The notes below the pieces were generated by a model, which was not told where the DNA came from, ran no database searches, and was given only the letters and a program-made list of their open reading frames with translations. The position numbers were made by a program, and so were the translations under genes. This document shows, piece by piece, positions 31,422 to 40,179 of a stretch of DNA of 64,000 nt. Source of the DNA: Rubrobacter calidifluminis (GTDB lineage: Bacteria; Actinomycetota; Rubrobacteria; Rubrobacterales; Rubrobacteraceae); assembly GCF_028617075.1 (NCBI RefSeq), contig NZ_JAQKGV010000010.1, positions 1 to 64,000 of the forward strand. Reading direction: 5' to 3'. Positions within the stretch are counted from its first letter, which is position 1. Each line of letters begins with the position of its first letter.

Positions 31422-32404
31422 GCTCCGCAATAGCAGGCATAGGCGTGTTGCAGGCGGTTGTCTACCTGCTCTTCATCCGGGCCGTCGACCTCTACGAGCG
31501 CGAGCCTCTCTCTTACGTGGCGGCGGTTTTCGTGTGGGGCTTTACGGTGTCGGTCTTCGTCTCCGCTCTGTTCGAGTCCATCCTGCAGTACACGCTGGCC
31601 GTAGTCACCAACGCCCGATTCGCTCACGCCCTGACGGCCGTCATGGGGGCTCCGGTGATAGAGGAGTGCGCGAAGGGGGCCGCGCTCTTTCTGGTTTTCC
31701 TCTTCTCCCTGCTGCTCGCCCGTTCCCGAGGGGAGATGGAGTTCTCCGGCGTGATGGACGGCATAGTCTACGGCTCGGCGGTGGGCTTCGGATTCTCCCT
31801 GGCCGAGGATCTGGTCTATTACGCCCAGTTTGGTCCCGAGACCTTCGTGGTGCGCCGGATCTTCGGCGGCTTCGGACATGCTGCCTTCACCTCGCTCACC
31901 GGTGTCGGGATAGGGCTCGTGCCGTGGGTGCGCACGCTTCCGGCGAAGGTCTCGCTCCCGCTTCTCGGGCTGGTCGGGGCGATGTTGCTTCACGCCGCCT
32001 TCAACCTGACCGCCACCCTTTTCGGGGCCCTGGCGTATGCTTTCCTCTTTCTCGTGGTCCTCGCGTACCTCGTCCTGATAGTCCTCTGGCTGGCCTTCGA
32101 GCGGCGCGTCATCCGCCAGGAACTCTACGAGGAGACCCGGACCGGAACGATAGACCCGCGGGAGTACCCCCTCATGCCGACCTACTTAAGGCGCAAGCTG
32201 CACTACGCGCGGCTGCTCTCGCGGGGGAGGTTCGGGCACTGGAGGACCGACCGGAGGGTGCACGCTGCGGCGGTTGACCTGGCCTTCACCAAGCGCTTGG
32301 TACGCCGCAGCGGGGATCCCGCACAGCTTGAGCGCGTCGAGAGGCTCCGGGAGCGGATCTTGCGGTTGAGAGGGGTAAGGGTGGGGGAGTCGGAGGTACT
32401 CTGA
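31403..32404 (+). CDS. prsW: PrsW-family intramembrane metalloprotease
   Basis: A 333-aa polytopic protein with about seven helices. The PrsW/CPBP-like motifs are visible: VIEECAKG near residue 87 (EExxK), GFSLAEDLVYY near 131, FGHAAFTSL near 156 and a late LLHAAFNLT near 196. In Bacillus PrsW cuts an anti-sigma factor; the target here is unknown. The C-terminal 70 residues are cytoplasmic and basic. GTG 31403 is given, with TTG 31418 as an alternative coupled to a short upstream ORF. The stop overlaps the mobA start. Confidence 0.87.
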   Translation: MGDRLLSSAIAGIGVLQAVVYLLFIRAVDLYEREPLSYVAAVFVWGFTVSVFVSALFESILQYTLAVVTNARFAHALTAVMGAPVIEECAKGAALFLVFLFSLLLARSRGEMEFSGVMDGIVYGSAVGFGFSLAEDLVYYAQFGPETFVVRRIFGGFGHAAFTSLTGVGIGLVPWVRTLPAKVSLPLLGLVGAMLLHAAFNLTATLFGALAYAFLFLVVLAYLVLIVLWLAFERRVIRQELYEETRTGTIDPREYPLMPTYLRRKLHYARLLSRGRFGHWRTDRRVHAAAVDLAFTKRLVRRSGDPAQLERVERLRERILRLRGVRVGESEVL

Positions 32405-32991
32405 GCGGGGGGCTCTCGGGCATCATCCTCGCCGGGGGGGCGAGCGAGAGGATGGGCGAGGACAAGCTCCTCCTCGAAGTCGGGGGACTCGCGCTCGTCG
32501 AGAGGGTCTACCAGGCGCTCGCGGCGACCTGCTCGGAGGTGCTCGTGGTCGGGAGGGAATCTCTGCCTTTCGGCGGGGTGAGGTTCGTCCGGGATCGACG
32601 ACCGGGCCGGGAGGGTCCGCTGGCCGGGATCGAAGCCGGGCTTCATGCGGCCGGCCATCCGGTCGTATTCGTGGCGGCGGGGGACATGCCCTTTCTGCAC
32701 GAGGGACTCGTTGGACTGCTCGCCGGGGTGGTTCATGGGGGTGCCGGGGCTGCGGTGCCGTGGTTCGATGGTCCGCATCCACTCTGCGCGGCCTATGGCA
32801 GGTGGGTGTTGTCGTCTGTCTCGGCCTCCCTGGACTCTGGCGTGCGGTCCATGCGTGGATTTCTGGGGCGCCTCGGGCGCGTGATATACGTTGGCGGAGA
32901 GCAGCTCTCGGTCCTCGGGGACCCCTCTCTGATGCTCATGAACGTGAACACGCCAGCGGATCTCGAGAGGGCCAGGCGGGTGGCTGGATGA
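32401..32991 (+). CDS. mobA: MobA-like molybdenum cofactor guanylyltransferase, apparent CTG start
   Basis: A 196-aa nucleotidyltransferase fold. The family's nucleotide-binding motif is IILAGGASERMGEDK at about residues 8-22, followed by AAGDMPFLHEGLV and NVNTPADLERAR. The motif begins upstream of the first ATG (32452), and no ATG, GTG or TTG lies between the preceding in-frame stop (32329) and 32452. CTG at 32401 overlaps the prsW stop as CTGA, with GGAGGT just before it. It most likely attaches GMP to the molybdenum cofactor; other NTP sugar or IspD-type uses are possible. Confidence 0.78.
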   Translation: MSGGLSGIILAGGASERMGEDKLLLEVGGLALVERVYQALAATCSEVLVVGRESLPFGGVRFVRDRRPGREGPLAGIEAGLHAAGHPVVFVAAGDMPFLHEGLVGLLAGVVHGGAGAAVPWFDGPHPLCAAYGRWVLSSVSASLDSGVRSMRGFLGRLGRVIYVGGEQLSVLGDPSLMLMNVNTPADLERARRVAG

Positions 32992-33578
32992 GGCCGCTCC
33001 GCCAGAGCTGCAGGGACCTGGCCGGGTTGCTCGAGGTGTGGCGGAAGGGGATGCCCCGCGGCTCGGTGAGGGCTGAGGTCGCGGTGGTGCTCGGGGCGCA
33101 GGTTTTGAAGGGTGGGAGACCAAGCACGACCCTCAGGGCCCGGGCCGAACACGCGGCCCTCCTGTATGGTGCAGGGCGGGTACGGAGAATCATCGTCACC
33201 GGCGGGGTGGGGGAGAACCCGCCGAGCGAGGCCGAGGTCATGGCGGATATATTGCGCTCCCGGGGCGTGCCCGGCGAGGCGATACTGCTTGAGAGAGAGG
33301 CGTTGAGTACCTGGGACTCAGCGCTTCTCGTGGCGGCGATGCTGCGACGGATCGGGGTGGATGGCGTGTTGCTGGTCACCGACCCGCTGCACTGCGTGCG
33401 CGCCGTGGAGGCTTTTAAGGAGGCAGGAGTGGATGCCGTGGCCGAACCAGCCTACGAGAGCCCGATGTGGTACAGGAAGTGGCGGAGGGCGGGACAGCTC
33501 CTGCGGGAGGCGGCCGCGATCGTCTGGTACAGGTTTCACCATGGGATTGGTTCGCGCCGGGACACGCCGGGCCCTTAG
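32988..33578 (+). CDS. YdcF/SanA-like DUF218 protein
   Basis: A 196-aa DUF218-domain protein. VAVVLGAQVLKGGRPSTTLRARAEHAALLYGAGRVRRIIVTGG covers the conserved core, with the acidic EALSTWDSALLV and VTDPLHCVRA motifs after it. Members such as YdcF and ElyC act in envelope or cofactor-related processes. The start overlaps mobA's stop as ATGA, so prsW, mobA and this gene form one coupled operon. No N-terminal membrane helix is visible. Confidence 0.84.
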   Translation: MRPLRQSCRDLAGLLEVWRKGMPRGSVRAEVAVVLGAQVLKGGRPSTTLRARAEHAALLYGAGRVRRIIVTGGVGENPPSEAEVMADILRSRGVPGEAILLEREALSTWDSALLVAAMLRRIGVDGVLLVTDPLHCVRAVEAFKEAGVDAVAEPAYESPMWYRKWRRAGQLLREAAAIVWYRFHHGIGSRRDTPGP

Positions 33579-33614
33579 AAAAAGATTCGCCATGGTGTAT
33601 TCTCTCGGGGAGAG

Positions 33615-34244
33615 ATGACGCAGCCCCGGGATAAGAAGCTGGACAACCGCAGGGAGCCGTTCCGGATCGGCCTAGCCTACGGTGCTGTGGCGATTGTCGT
33701 CGCGATCGCCACCAATCTTTACTTCCTCTTCATCGACCCCAGAACATCCAGTGAGTGGTTGCTCGCCGTGATCCAGCAGTACCGCACCCCGTTCGCGCTG
33801 ACCGTCTACATCTTCCTCGGCATACTCGCTGCTCTGAGGGTCCGTCCATCCCGGCTCGACCCGGGTTCTTCCTACGGTTCCCTGCTCGTGCGCGACGGTG
33901 CGCTGGCCGCCACCGTGATCGCCGTTCTGGTCTGGGTGTCTCTCTTCGTTATCCTGGCACTCGAGGCCACGGTCTTCGCCGGGGCGATGCGCGACTATGC
34001 GCAGGCGGCCGCACCCAGGATCGTCCACTACGTCAACGAGGCGCGAAAGATCCTCAGCAACCCACCCCCTCCGGCGCGGGTGGGGCCGGTGCGCTCTGCT
34101 CTGCAGCCGCCGCAGCTCTGGGATCTGGGTCGTTCGATCTTCAACGGCGTCCTGCGGGCGATCATCATGGGGGGGGTGGGGGCGGCCGTGGGCGCCCTGC
34201 GCGGGCGGTCCCGCAGAAACCGTGGGCAGCAGGAGAGGGGCTAG
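33615..34244 (+). CDS. Hypothetical membrane protein
   Basis: A 209-aa protein with four hydrophobic segments (about residues 20-42, 55-75, 98-125, 170-190) and a basic C-terminus (RGRSRRNRG). No recognised family. ATG 33615 has GGGGAGAG 4 nt upstream, 36 nt after the DUF218 gene, so it may end that operon. A strong terminator follows. Confidence 0.67.
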   Translation: MTQPRDKKLDNRREPFRIGLAYGAVAIVVAIATNLYFLFIDPRTSSEWLLAVIQQYRTPFALTVYIFLGILAALRVRPSRLDPGSSYGSLLVRDGALAATVIAVLVWVSLFVILALEATVFAGAMRDYAQAAAPRIVHYVNEARKILSNPPPPARVGPVRSALQPPQLWDLGRSIFNGVLRAIIMGGVGAAVGALRGRSRRNRGQQERG

Positions 34245-34276
34245 CGCAGGAGAACGGGGGCTGAGACGCAGAATAA

Positions 34277-34300
34277 AGGACCCCGCAAACGCGGGGTCCT
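34277..34300. terminator. Bidirectional intrinsic terminator
   Basis: AGGACCCCGC-AAAC-GCGGGGTCCT, a perfect 10-bp stem. On the plus strand CTTC follows; on the minus strand TTTATTC follows. It sits between two convergent genes and should stop both. Confidence 0.82.
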
Positions 34301-34333
34301 CTTCAGGTATGGCTGCGCTCTGGCATGCTCTCT

Positions 34334-35059
34334 CTAGGAAGAGAGCTCTTCTCCCGGTTTCATGACGTGGACTATGAGGTCCGGCGCGATGCTCTGCGCC
34401 TGCTTCTTGAACTCTTCCGGCGTCCCCGGCAGGAACGGGAAGGTCCCGTAGTGGATGGGCACCGCGTGGCGCACGCCGAGCAGCCTCGCCGCGTGCGCCG
34501 CCTCGAACGGGCTCATCACGAGGCGGTCTCCGATCGGGAGAAGTGCCAGGTCCGGCCCGTAGAGCTCGCCGATCAGGCGCATGTCGCCGAAGATCGATGT
34601 GTCGCCTGCGTGGTAGAGCTTGAAGCCGCTCTCGAACTCGAGGATGAATCCGCAGGGCTCCCCGGCGTAGATCACGGTCCCGTCCTCTTCGGTGATCGAA
34701 GAGGCGTGGTGGGCGTTCACGGCTGTTATCTTCACCCCGCCGACCTGTCCGGTGCCGCCCTTGTTCAGCGGGAAGGTGTTCTCCACGCCCTTGGTGCCGA
34801 GCCAGTTGCAGATCTCGAAGTTCGCGACGACCGTCGCCCCGGTCTGCTGCGCGAGCGGAACGGCGTCCGCGATGTGGTCGAAGTGTCCGTGGGTGACGAG
34901 GATGGTGTCGAGCTCTCCAACCTGTTTGAGCTCGTCGGGCGTCTGGGGATTGTCGGCGAGGAAGGGGTCTATGATGATCTGCTCGTCACCCGCCGTGGTG
35001 ATGCGGAACGTTGCGTGTCCCAGGTAGGTTATGCGGGTGCCTCCGAGCATCTCTTCCAA
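34334..35059 (-). CDS. UPF0173-family metallo-beta-lactamase-fold hydrolase
   Basis: A 241-aa MBL-fold protein. ITYLGHATFRI near the start, the zinc motif THGHFDHIAD near residue 58, NAHHAS near 115, YHAGDTSIF near 149 and a final PIHYGTFP fit the UPF0173/YtkL-type hydrolases. Function of the family is unsettled. The TTG start at 35059 has AAGGAGG 9 nt upstream. Confidence 0.88.
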   Translation of the reverse strand: MEEMLGGTRITYLGHATFRITTAGDEQIIIDPFLADNPQTPDELKQVGELDTILVTHGHFDHIADAVPLAQQTGATVVANFEICNWLGTKGVENTFPLNKGGTGQVGGVKITAVNAHHASSITEEDGTVIYAGEPCGFILEFESGFKLYHAGDTSIFGDMRLIGELYGPDLALLPIGDRLVMSPFEAAHAARLLGVRHAVPIHYGTFPFLPGTPEEFKKQAQSIAPDLIVHVMKPGEELSS

Positions 35060-35222
35060 TCTTTGTTCCTCCTTTCACAGGGTCAGACCTCAGGGGAAAC
35101 CTCTCTAGCTATACCCCGGTGTCGTCTCCGGGAAACAGCCCGCTCCACTGACTATACTCTCCAGGGAGATTTGGCAAACAGGTCTTCTGGAGAGGGCTTT
35201 CAGTGATTTTCGAGGAGCTCTG

Positions 35223-37019
35223 GTGGCTTACCTTCCGATAGAGGATCACGGCATCATCGGCAATCTGCGCACCGCGGCACTCGTGGGGAGCGACGGCACG
35301 ATAGACTGGATGTGTCTGCCGGCGTTCGACTCGCCGAGCGTCTTCTGCTCGATCCTGGACGACGAGAAGGGGGGGCACTTCCGGCTGCGACCGCTCTCGC
35401 ACGTTCGCAGCCAGCAGATCTACCTGCCCGACACCAACGTGCTGCTCACCCGCTTCCTCTCGCCGGAGGGTGTCGTCGAGATTCTCGACTACATGCCGAT
35501 CGCCACGGGATTCGAACACAGTCGTCTGGTACGCAGCGTCCACGCCGTACGCGGCGAGATGCCCTTCGAGCTCGAGTGCCGTCCGGCCTTCGACTACGCC
35601 CGGGCCCGGCACACCGTCTCGGTCGGCAAACGAGGGGCGCTCTTCAGGGGGGCAGAAGGGACCGTGATCGGGCTCTCCTCGAAGGTGCCGCTCGAGAGGG
35701 GGCCTGGAGGCTCCGTGCGGGCCCGCTTCACGCTGGGTGAGGGCGAACGCACCACGTTCGTCCTGCGCGGGCTCGACGGGGAGGACGACCCCGGGGAGGC
35801 GCCCTCCGAGGAGGTCTTCAACAGCAACCTAAACGAGACCGTGGGCTACTGGCGGCGTTGGATCTCCCGCTGCAACTACCGCGGGCGCTGGCAGGACATG
35901 GTCCGGCGCAGTGCGTTGGTCCTCAAGCTCATGGTCTACGACCCCACCGGGGCACTCGTTGCCGCCCCCACGATGGGTCTGCCTGAGCAGATCGGGGGTG
36001 CCCGCAACTACGACTACCGCTACACCTGGCTCAGGGATGCCGGGTTTACCCTCTACGCCCTCATCAAGCTCGGCTTCGACGAGGAAGCCCACAACTTCAT
36101 GGGCTGGCTCAGGAAACGCTGCGAGGACGGCGGAGACGGCCGGTTACAGCCCCTCTACTCCATCGACGGGAGAAGCGAGATAGAGGAGTACACTCTAGAT
36201 CACCTCTCCGGCTACAGGGGCTCCCGTCCGGTCCGGGTGGGAAACGCCGCCTACGGCCAGCTCCAGCTCGACCTCTACGGCGCGGTCCTCGACGCCGCCT
36301 ACCTCTACAACAAGCACGGCGCCCCCCTCGACTACGACCTCTGGAAAGACCTGCGCAAGGTCATAGGCTGGCTCGCGGAGAACTGGCGTCAGCCGGACGA
36401 GGGGATGTGGGAGGTGCGCGGCGGCCGCCAGCAGTTCGTACCATCTAAAGTGATGTGCTGGGTGGCGCTGGAGAGGGCCATCCGCATAGCCCGCCAGCGA
36501 GGGCTGCCGGCGGGGGAGGGACGCTGGATCGAGGAGCGCGACGCCGTCTACGAGGAGGTGATGCAGCAGGGCTGGAGCGAGGAGAAGCAGAGCTTCGTCC
36601 AGCACTACGGGTCGCAGGCGCTCGACGCGGCGCTGCTCCTGATGCCGCTGGTCAAGTTCGTCGGTCCCATAGACCCGCGTTGGATCTCCACGCTGGACAG
36701 GATCCAGCAGGAGCTCTCCTTCGACACCCTCGTCGACCGCTACCGGGTTGGAGAGGCCGCCGACGACGGCTTCGAGGGTGCCGAGGGCAGCTTCAGCCTC
36801 TGCTCCTTCTGGCTCGTCGAGTGCCTCACGCAGGCCGGGAGGCTCGACGAGGCCCGACTCGCCCTGGAGAAGATGTTCTCCTATGCCAACCACCTCGGGC
36901 TCTACGCCGAGGAGATAGGCCGCAGCGGCGAGGCCCTGGGCAACTTCCCGCAGGCTTTTACACACCTCTCCCTCATCAGCGCGGCCATCCACCTCGACCG
37001 TGCTCTGGGAGGCGGCTGA
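35223..37019 (+). CDS. GH15-family glucoamylase/trehalase-like hydrolase
   Basis: A 598-aa cytoplasmic protein with the N-terminal beta-sandwich (LPIEDHGIIGNLRTAALVGSDGTIDW) and (alpha/alpha)6 barrel of actinobacterial GH15 enzymes. Active-site motifs include NYDYRYTWLRDAGF near residue 262 and the acidic GMWEVRGG near 395. Close relatives hydrolyse trehalose or alpha-glucosides. Length and lack of signal peptide fit the trehalase branch. GTG 35223 has GAGGAG 8 nt upstream; a 24-nt gap separates it from the nitrilase gene. Confidence 0.88.
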   Translation: MAYLPIEDHGIIGNLRTAALVGSDGTIDWMCLPAFDSPSVFCSILDDEKGGHFRLRPLSHVRSQQIYLPDTNVLLTRFLSPEGVVEILDYMPIATGFEHSRLVRSVHAVRGEMPFELECRPAFDYARARHTVSVGKRGALFRGAEGTVIGLSSKVPLERGPGGSVRARFTLGEGERTTFVLRGLDGEDDPGEAPSEEVFNSNLNETVGYWRRWISRCNYRGRWQDMVRRSALVLKLMVYDPTGALVAAPTMGLPEQIGGARNYDYRYTWLRDAGFTLYALIKLGFDEEAHNFMGWLRKRCEDGGDGRLQPLYSIDGRSEIEEYTLDHLSGYRGSRPVRVGNAAYGQLQLDLYGAVLDAAYLYNKHGAPLDYDLWKDLRKVIGWLAENWRQPDEGMWEVRGGRQQFVPSKVMCWVALERAIRIARQRGLPAGEGRWIEERDAVYEEVMQQGWSEEKQSFVQHYGSQALDAALLLMPLVKFVGPIDPRWISTLDRIQQELSFDTLVDRYRVGEAADDGFEGAEGSFSLCSFWLVECLTQAGRLDEARLALEKMFSYANHLGLYAEEIGRSGEALGNFPQAFTHLSLISAAIHLDRALGGG

Positions 37020-37043
37020 GACGGAGAAAGAGAGGAGAATTTC

Positions 37044-37874
37044 ATGAGCGAACGAAGGATGATCGCGGCCGCGATTCAGATGTCATCCACCCCGGACAGA
37101 GAAGAGAACAAAAAGACGGCGGAGCGCCTCATCCGCGAGGCCGCATCCGCAGGGGCGGATCTGGTGAGCCTGCCCGAGCTCTGGAGCTGCCACGGGCTCG
37201 AGAAGGTCTACCGGGAGAACGCCGAAAGTATCCCCGGGCCGACGACCGACTTCCTCGGCTCGCTCGCTCGCGAGCTGGGCATCTACCTGCTCGGCGGTTC
37301 GATCCTCGAGAAGGTGCCCGGTTCGGCGCGGTTGCACAACACCTCGACCCTCTTCGCTCCGTCGGGGGAGCTTCTGGCCGTCTACCGCAAGATACACCTC
37401 TTCGACGTGAAGGTGGCGGACAGGGAGTATTTGGAGAGCAGGACCATAGCGCCCGGGAAGGAGATCGTGACGGCGAAGGCGGGGCCGGCCACCATCGGGC
37501 TCTCGGTCTGCTACGACGTCCGCTTCCCCGAGCTCTACCGCATGCTCGCGCTCGCTGGCGCGGAGATCCTGATGGTCCCGGCCGCCTTCACGCTGCAGAC
37601 GGGCAAAGACCACTGGGAGCTTTTGTTGCGGGCGCGGGCCGTCGAGAATCAGGCGTACGTCGTCGCCCCGGCGCAGTGGGGCCAGAAGGCCGACGGGCGC
37701 TGGACCTACGGGCGGAGCATGATCGTCGACCCATGGGGAGTGGTGCTCGCCCGGTGCCCGGACAGGGACGGCTTCGCGCTCGCCCCGCTCGATCTGGGGT
37801 GCCTGGAGAGTCTGAGGGCCGAGTTCCCGGCGCTCGCCAACCGCCGCCCCGAGGTCTACCGGAGCGCCCTCTAG
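37044..37874 (+). CDS. Nitrilase-superfamily carbon-nitrogen hydrolase
   Basis: A 276-aa hydrolase with the Glu-Lys-Cys triad: ELWSC Glu near residue 47, YRKIHLFD Lys near 115 and SVCYDVRFPELYR Cys near 154. The sequence pattern is closest to omega-amidase/Nit2 or Nit1-type deaminated-glutathione amidases. Probably an amidase rather than a true nitrilase. The stop overlaps the convergent nicotinate phosphoribosyltransferase gene by 4 nt. Confidence 0.88.
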   Translation: MSERRMIAAAIQMSSTPDREENKKTAERLIREAASAGADLVSLPELWSCHGLEKVYRENAESIPGPTTDFLGSLARELGIYLLGGSILEKVPGSARLHNTSTLFAPSGELLAVYRKIHLFDVKVADREYLESRTIAPGKEIVTAKAGPATIGLSVCYDVRFPELYRMLALAGAEILMVPAAFTLQTGKDHWELLLRARAVENQAYVVAPAQWGQKADGRWTYGRSMIVDPWGVVLARCPDRDGFALAPLDLGCLESLRAEFPALANRRPEVYRSAL

Positions 37875-39031
37875 TAAAGGGGGAAGTTGCCCGTCTCGAG
37901 CTGTCTCAGCACCCTCTCGCGCAGGGCGGAGAGGTCCGGAGGGGAGGCGTAGAGCTCGGAGAGCGGCCTGAGGAGGTCCCTCGCTCCCTCGGGGGCATCT
38001 GCTCCCTCGGGAATCACCAGATGAGAGCCGTCGCGCAGTTCCAGGAGGCGCTTGCGCCCCCCGCGCTTGCCCCGCTTGTGCCGGTCCTCCCCCGCCACCT
38101 CGACGATGTCCATCGAGTAATCGATCATCGGGGCCGAGGCGATCGTCCCGCCCACCCCGTAGGCGTCGCAGACCGGGTTGAGGTGCAGGATGTACTCCAC
38201 GTCTATCCCGCCCGAGGCGAAGAGCTTCACGTGCGAGAAGCCGTTGCGGTCGAGCTCCCAGCGTACCTCGCGCATCAGGTCCCGGAAGTCCCCGCGTCGG
38301 TTGCCCGGGGTGTCTAGCCGAACGGCGGTTATGGAGTCCGGGATCGCCCGGGCGGCCTCCAGCGCGCCCACGGTCTCGTCGTCGAAGGTGTCTATGAGGA
38401 TCGTACGCGGCACCTCCGGGCCCATCACCTCATCGAACGCCTTCGCCGCCTCCGCCGTCGAGCCCAGGATCAGGACGAGCGCGTGCGGCAGCGTGCCGGT
38501 AGCCGGGATGCCGAGCCGCCTGGTCGCCAGGTCTACCGCGACCATGTCGCAACCCCCGAGGTAGGCTGATCTTTCGATCACCGGCGCGACCGAGGGGTGC
38601 ATCCTGCGCGCCCCGAACGAGATCACCGGGCGGTCCCCCGCGGCGAGCCGGCATTTGGCCGCTGCGGTCGCCACCCCCGAGGCTTGGCAGAGGAACCCCA
38701 GGATCGCCGTCTCGTGCTCGGCGAACGCGCCGTAGGGACCGGAGAGGGCGAGAACAGGCTCGTGCGGGCGGCAGATCGTCCCCTCCGGGACCGCGCGTGC
38801 ATCAACTTCCACCTCTTCGAGCAGGTACGCCACCTCGTCGAGGCCGGCCACCACGAACCACTCGTCCTCGTTGGAGCTCTTGTAGGAGACCTCCATGCAC
38901 ACAGGGGTGTCTTCCAGGCCGCGTGCCTTGAGGACCTCCATCGTGCGGTGGAAGTACGAGTCGGCCACCCTGGCCGACTTTATCTCCTCCTCGGTGGCCG
39001 AGTTGAACCTGTCGATGCCGATCTCACCCAC
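37871..39031 (-). CDS. pncB: Nicotinate phosphoribosyltransferase
   Basis: A 386-aa enzyme converting nicotinate, PRPP and ATP to nicotinate mononucleotide, the salvage route to NAD. The phospho-accepting His region reads RRMHPSVAPVIERSAYLGGCD near residue 155, and DTPGNRRGDFRDL plus VKLFASGGID line the PRPP site. GTG 39031 is preceded by GAAGGAG 8 nt upstream; a longer 485-aa reading is antisense of the divergent gene's leader. Divergent from arginase over a 163-bp gap. Confidence 0.9.
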   Translation of the reverse strand: MGEIGIDRFNSATEEEIKSARVADSYFHRTMEVLKARGLEDTPVCMEVSYKSSNEDEWFVVAGLDEVAYLLEEVEVDARAVPEGTICRPHEPVLALSGPYGAFAEHETAILGFLCQASGVATAAAKCRLAAGDRPVISFGARRMHPSVAPVIERSAYLGGCDMVAVDLATRRLGIPATGTLPHALVLILGSTAEAAKAFDEVMGPEVPRTILIDTFDDETVGALEAARAIPDSITAVRLDTPGNRRGDFRDLMREVRWELDRNGFSHVKLFASGGIDVEYILHLNPVCDAYGVGGTIASAPMIDYSMDIVEVAGEDRHKRGKRGGRKRLLELRDGSHLVIPEGADAPEGARDLLRPLSELYASPPDLSALRERVLRQLETGNFPLY

Positions 39032-39194
39032 GGTCAAGACTCCTTCGTTCTCCGGTGACGCGCCATAATCGTGGTCTGGATCTCCGTTCAGAGACGGTAT
39101 GATAGCCAATCCCCGTCCCGTGGGGCCCGAAAACGGTGGATTTCTCCCGGGAGGATGGCTTGTCGACCTGTAGAATAGCTGGTGTGGAAGCAGA

Positions 39195-40169
39195 ATGGAA
39201 AGAGGCCGGGATAGTCCCGAAGACTCCTTGAAAGCCGAAGGGGGCTCTCCGTTGCGCAAAACCGAAAGACCTCTCGGAATATTCGGCATCCCCATGGACC
39301 TCGGACAGAGCCGCCGGGGCGTGGACATGGGGCCGAGTGCGATCCGCTACGCCCGTCTTCAGGATGCGCTGGGGGAGCTCGGCTACAGGGTAGCGGACCT
39401 GGGCAACGCCTCCGTACCGCTCCCGGAACTCTCCGAGGACGGGGAGGAGGCTCGACATCTGGAGAGCATAAGGACGGTCTGCACCGAGGTCTGCGAGAAG
39501 GCCGCCGGGATCGTCTCAGGAGGCGTCATCCCATTGTTCCTCGGTGGTGATCACTCGATCTCCATCGGGACTGTCTCGGGGGTGGCCAGGGCCGGCAGGA
39601 CCGGTGTGATCTGGATCGACGCCCACGCCGACTTCAACACGCCGGAGACCTCCCCCTCGGGCAACATCCACGGGATGCCGCTCGCGGTGCTCGCCGGATA
39701 CGGTGACCCTCGGCTGGTGGAGATAGGCGGCGAAGGAGCGAGCGTACGTCCCGAGGACGTGGTGATCGTCGGGTTGAGGTCCGTAGACCCCGAGGAGCAG
39801 AAGCTGCTCCGGACGGCCGGGGTCACGGTTTTCACGATGAAGGAGATAGACGCCTACGGGGTGGCGAGCGTGGTGCGGCGGGCGCTCGAGAAACTCTCCA
39901 GCCTCGAGCGGGTGCATGTCTCCCTCGACCTCGATGCCGTCGACCCGGAGATAGCGCCCGGGGTCGGCACGCCGGTGCGCGGGGGGTTGACCTACCGCGA
40001 GGCGCATCTCGTGATGGAGCTCATCAGCGAGTCGGGGCTTCTCACCTCCCTCGACGTCGTGGAGGTGAACCCCATCCTGGACATGCGCAACGGTACCGCG
40101 GAGCTCGCGGTGGAGCTGGTCGCCAGCCTGATGGGACGTCAGATAATAGGGTTGCCGTACTCTTCCTAG
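39195..40169 (+). CDS. rocF: Arginase
   Basis: A 324-aa binuclear Mn enzyme that splits arginine into ornithine and urea. Metal-ligand motifs are complete: GGDHSISIG near residue 117, DAHADFNTPETSPSGNIHGMPL near 142 and SLDLDAVDPEIAPGVGTP near 241. It belongs to arginase rather than agmatinase by the SPSGNIHGMPL stretch. ATG 39195 follows a TAGAAT -10 (39171-39176) by 18 nt; a TTG at 39252 with AAGGGGG upstream is an alternative start matching the conserved N-terminus. Confidence 0.92.
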   Translation: MERGRDSPEDSLKAEGGSPLRKTERPLGIFGIPMDLGQSRRGVDMGPSAIRYARLQDALGELGYRVADLGNASVPLPELSEDGEEARHLESIRTVCTEVCEKAAGIVSGGVIPLFLGGDHSISIGTVSGVARAGRTGVIWIDAHADFNTPETSPSGNIHGMPLAVLAGYGDPRLVEIGGEGASVRPEDVVIVGLRSVDPEEQKLLRTAGVTVFTMKEIDAYGVASVVRRALEKLSSLERVHVSLDLDAVDPEIAPGVGTPVRGGLTYREAHLVMELISESGLLTSLDVVEVNPILDMRNGTAELAVELVASLMGRQIIGLPYSS

Positions 40170-40179
40170 AGAGGATCGT

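Noticed and set aside
32452-32454. ATG as the mobA start
   Set aside because: It would remove most of the GTP-binding motif.
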